The notes below the pieces were generated by a model. The model did no database searches. It saw only the letters and a program-made list of their open reading frames with translations, and was not told the origin of the DNA. From NCBI GenBank assembly GCA_037893225.1, contig JAZGUH010000023.1:322501-386500 (forward strand): a DNA stretch of 64,000 nt, given 5' to 3'. This document shows, piece by piece, positions 62,480 through 64,000 of this stretch. Positions within the stretch are counted from its first letter, which is position 1; each line of letters starts with the position of its first letter. Both the position numbers and the translations under genes were made by a program. This DNA is from Hippasteria phrygiana (taxonomy: Eukaryota > Echinodermata > Asteroidea > Valvatida > Goniasteridae).

Positions 62480-64000
62480 CAAATTTTAGACTTCTGAAAT
62501 TGCACAGAAGAGGTCTCCATTCCATGCTCTATCACTGTTGTAACATTTAGGGTAAATAATTTTTCGACTTGGCAAAAAAATTGTAAGGGGTACCCCTTGC
62601 CGTTTTTATCAATTTTGGCCCCAAAACGACATTTTTCAAATTTGCCTGAAAATGATGAAAGAGATATTTTTAAATGTCAGTAACCCATTTGGAAGGTGAA
62701 GAAAGCACAATAGGCCTTCTATCATATATCTTCAGAATTGTTTTCAATTTTATGAAAAATTATGAAATTTAATAAAAATCATAACAAATATAAATTTGAT
62801 GTTAGACTTCTGAAATTGCACAAAAAGGTCTCCATTCCATGCTCTATCTCTGCTGTAACTTTTAGGGTTAATAATTTTTCGACTTCGCAAAAAAATTGTA
62901 AGGGGTACCCCTTGCCGTTTTTATCGATTTTGGCCCCAAAACGAAATTTTTCAAATTTGCCTGAAAATGATGATAGAGATATTTTTAAATGTCAGTAACC
63001 CATTTGGAAGGTAAAGAAAGCATAATAGGCTTTCTATCATATATCTTCAGAATTGTTTTCAATTTTATGAAAAATTATGAAATTTTATAAAAATCATAAA
63101 GAAATCCAATTTTGATTTTAAGACTTCTGAAATTGCACAGCAGAGGTTTTTATTCCATGTTCTATATCTGCTGTAATTAATTTTTCGTCTCGAAAAAAAT
63201 GGTAGAGATATTTTAAAATGTCAATAACCCATTTGGAGGGATAACAAAAGCATACATGTATCTAATAGAAATATTGCAATTTTTCCAACATTATTAACAA
63301 TTACGAAATTTAAAAACAATCATAAAAACAAGTCTAATTTTGATTTCAGAATTCTGAAATTGCACAGAAAGGTCTGCATTCCATGCTCTATCTCTGTTGT
63401 AACATTTAGGGTTAATAATTTTTCGACTTGGCAAACAAATTGTAAGGGGTACCCCTTGCCGTTTTTATAGATTTTAGCCCCAAAACGACATTTTTCAAAT
63501 TTGCCTGGAAATGATTTTAGAGATATTTTTAAATGTCAGTAACCCATTTGGAGGGTAAACGAGGCATATCTGGTAGAAATATTGAAATTTTCCAATATTA
63601 TGAAAAATTATTTAAAAAAATAGAAAATCTAAATTTGATGTTAGACTTCTGAAATTGCACAGAAGAGGTCTTCATTCCATGCTCTATCTCTGTTGTAACA
63701 TTTAGGGTTAATAATTTTTCGACTTGGCAAAAAAATTGTAAGGGGTACCCCTTGCCGTTTTTATCAATTTTGGCCCCAAAACGACATTTTTCAAATTTGC
63801 CTGAAAATGATGAAAGAGATATTTTTAAATGTCAGTAACCCATTTGGAGGGTGAAGAAAGCACAATAGGCCTTCTATCATATATCTTCAGAATTGTTTTC
63901 AATTTTATGAAAAATTATGAAATTTTATAAAAATCATAAAAAATAATTAAATTTGATCGTTAGACTTCTGAAATTGCACAAAAAGGTCTCCATTCCATGC
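62480..64000. repeat. ~317-bp satellite array, continues past the window
   Basis: Units begin with GACTTCTGAAATTGCACA at about 62488, 62804, 63121, 63350, 63643 and 63962. Spacing is about 316-320 except for two shortened units (~229 and ~293). Each full unit has the palindrome GGGGTACCCC, CCCCAAAACGACATTTTTCA and TTCAGAATTGTTTTCAATTT. Frames across it are not genes. Confidence 0.92.

Overview
This is nuclear DNA from a marine invertebrate animal, not bacterial DNA. Genes are split by GT-AG introns, protein-coding sequence fills only about 9% of the window, and most of the rest is short inverted-repeat transposons, satellites and long poly(C)/poly(G) runs. An echinoderm, perhaps a sea star, is the best guess. 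It rests on the style of the repeats (GGGCCCAATTTCAT and TTAAAGGCAGTG termini), which I connect with that group from memory, so it is an inference and not proof.

Five protein-coding genes can be supported. (1) 5928-8138 (-): an intronless immunoglobulin-superfamily receptor of 736 aa with three Ig domains, one membrane helix and a long tail rich in Tyr-Ala motifs. (2) 13958-35511 (+): ILVBL/HACL2, a thiamine-diphosphate enzyme of the endoplasmic reticulum. All 13 coding exons were reconstructed; splice phases agree throughout and give 629 aa. (3-5) Three small GPI-anchor-type Ly6/uPAR (LU-domain) genes at 40927-43320 (-), 53601-57279 (+) and 59089-60851 (+), with the same three-exon layout and intron phases (1, then 0). 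They form a diverged local family.

Layout. 1-5.9 kb: repeats, including a TTAA-bounded 607-bp element and a hAT-like MITE with a perfect 8-bp target duplication. 5.9-8.2 kb: the Ig receptor. 8.2-13.6 kb: a SINE, a fold-back element and a transposon inserted inside another transposon. 13.6-37.3 kb: ILVBL, whose introns hold a broken piggyBac element (21161-23620), many TTAA-bounded MITEs, satellites and nested insertions. 37.3-49.7 kb: the first Ly6 gene, fold-back MITEs, and a mariner/Tc1-type element carrying the decayed end of a transposase. 50.4-53.4 kb: a 2.9-kb inverted structure whose two ~500-bp arms are built from a 12-bp GC-rich satellite. 53.6-60.9 kb: two Ly6 genes. 61.8-64 kb: a hAT-like MITE and a ~317-bp satellite that runs off the window end.

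The genes do not form a pathway. The receptor and the Ly6 proteins are probably cell-surface proteins and ILVBL is a lipid-metabolism enzyme. What is most distinctive is the mobile DNA: at least eleven TTAA-bounded elements, several 8-bp-duplication elements, and about six insertions within insertions from which relative ages can be read.
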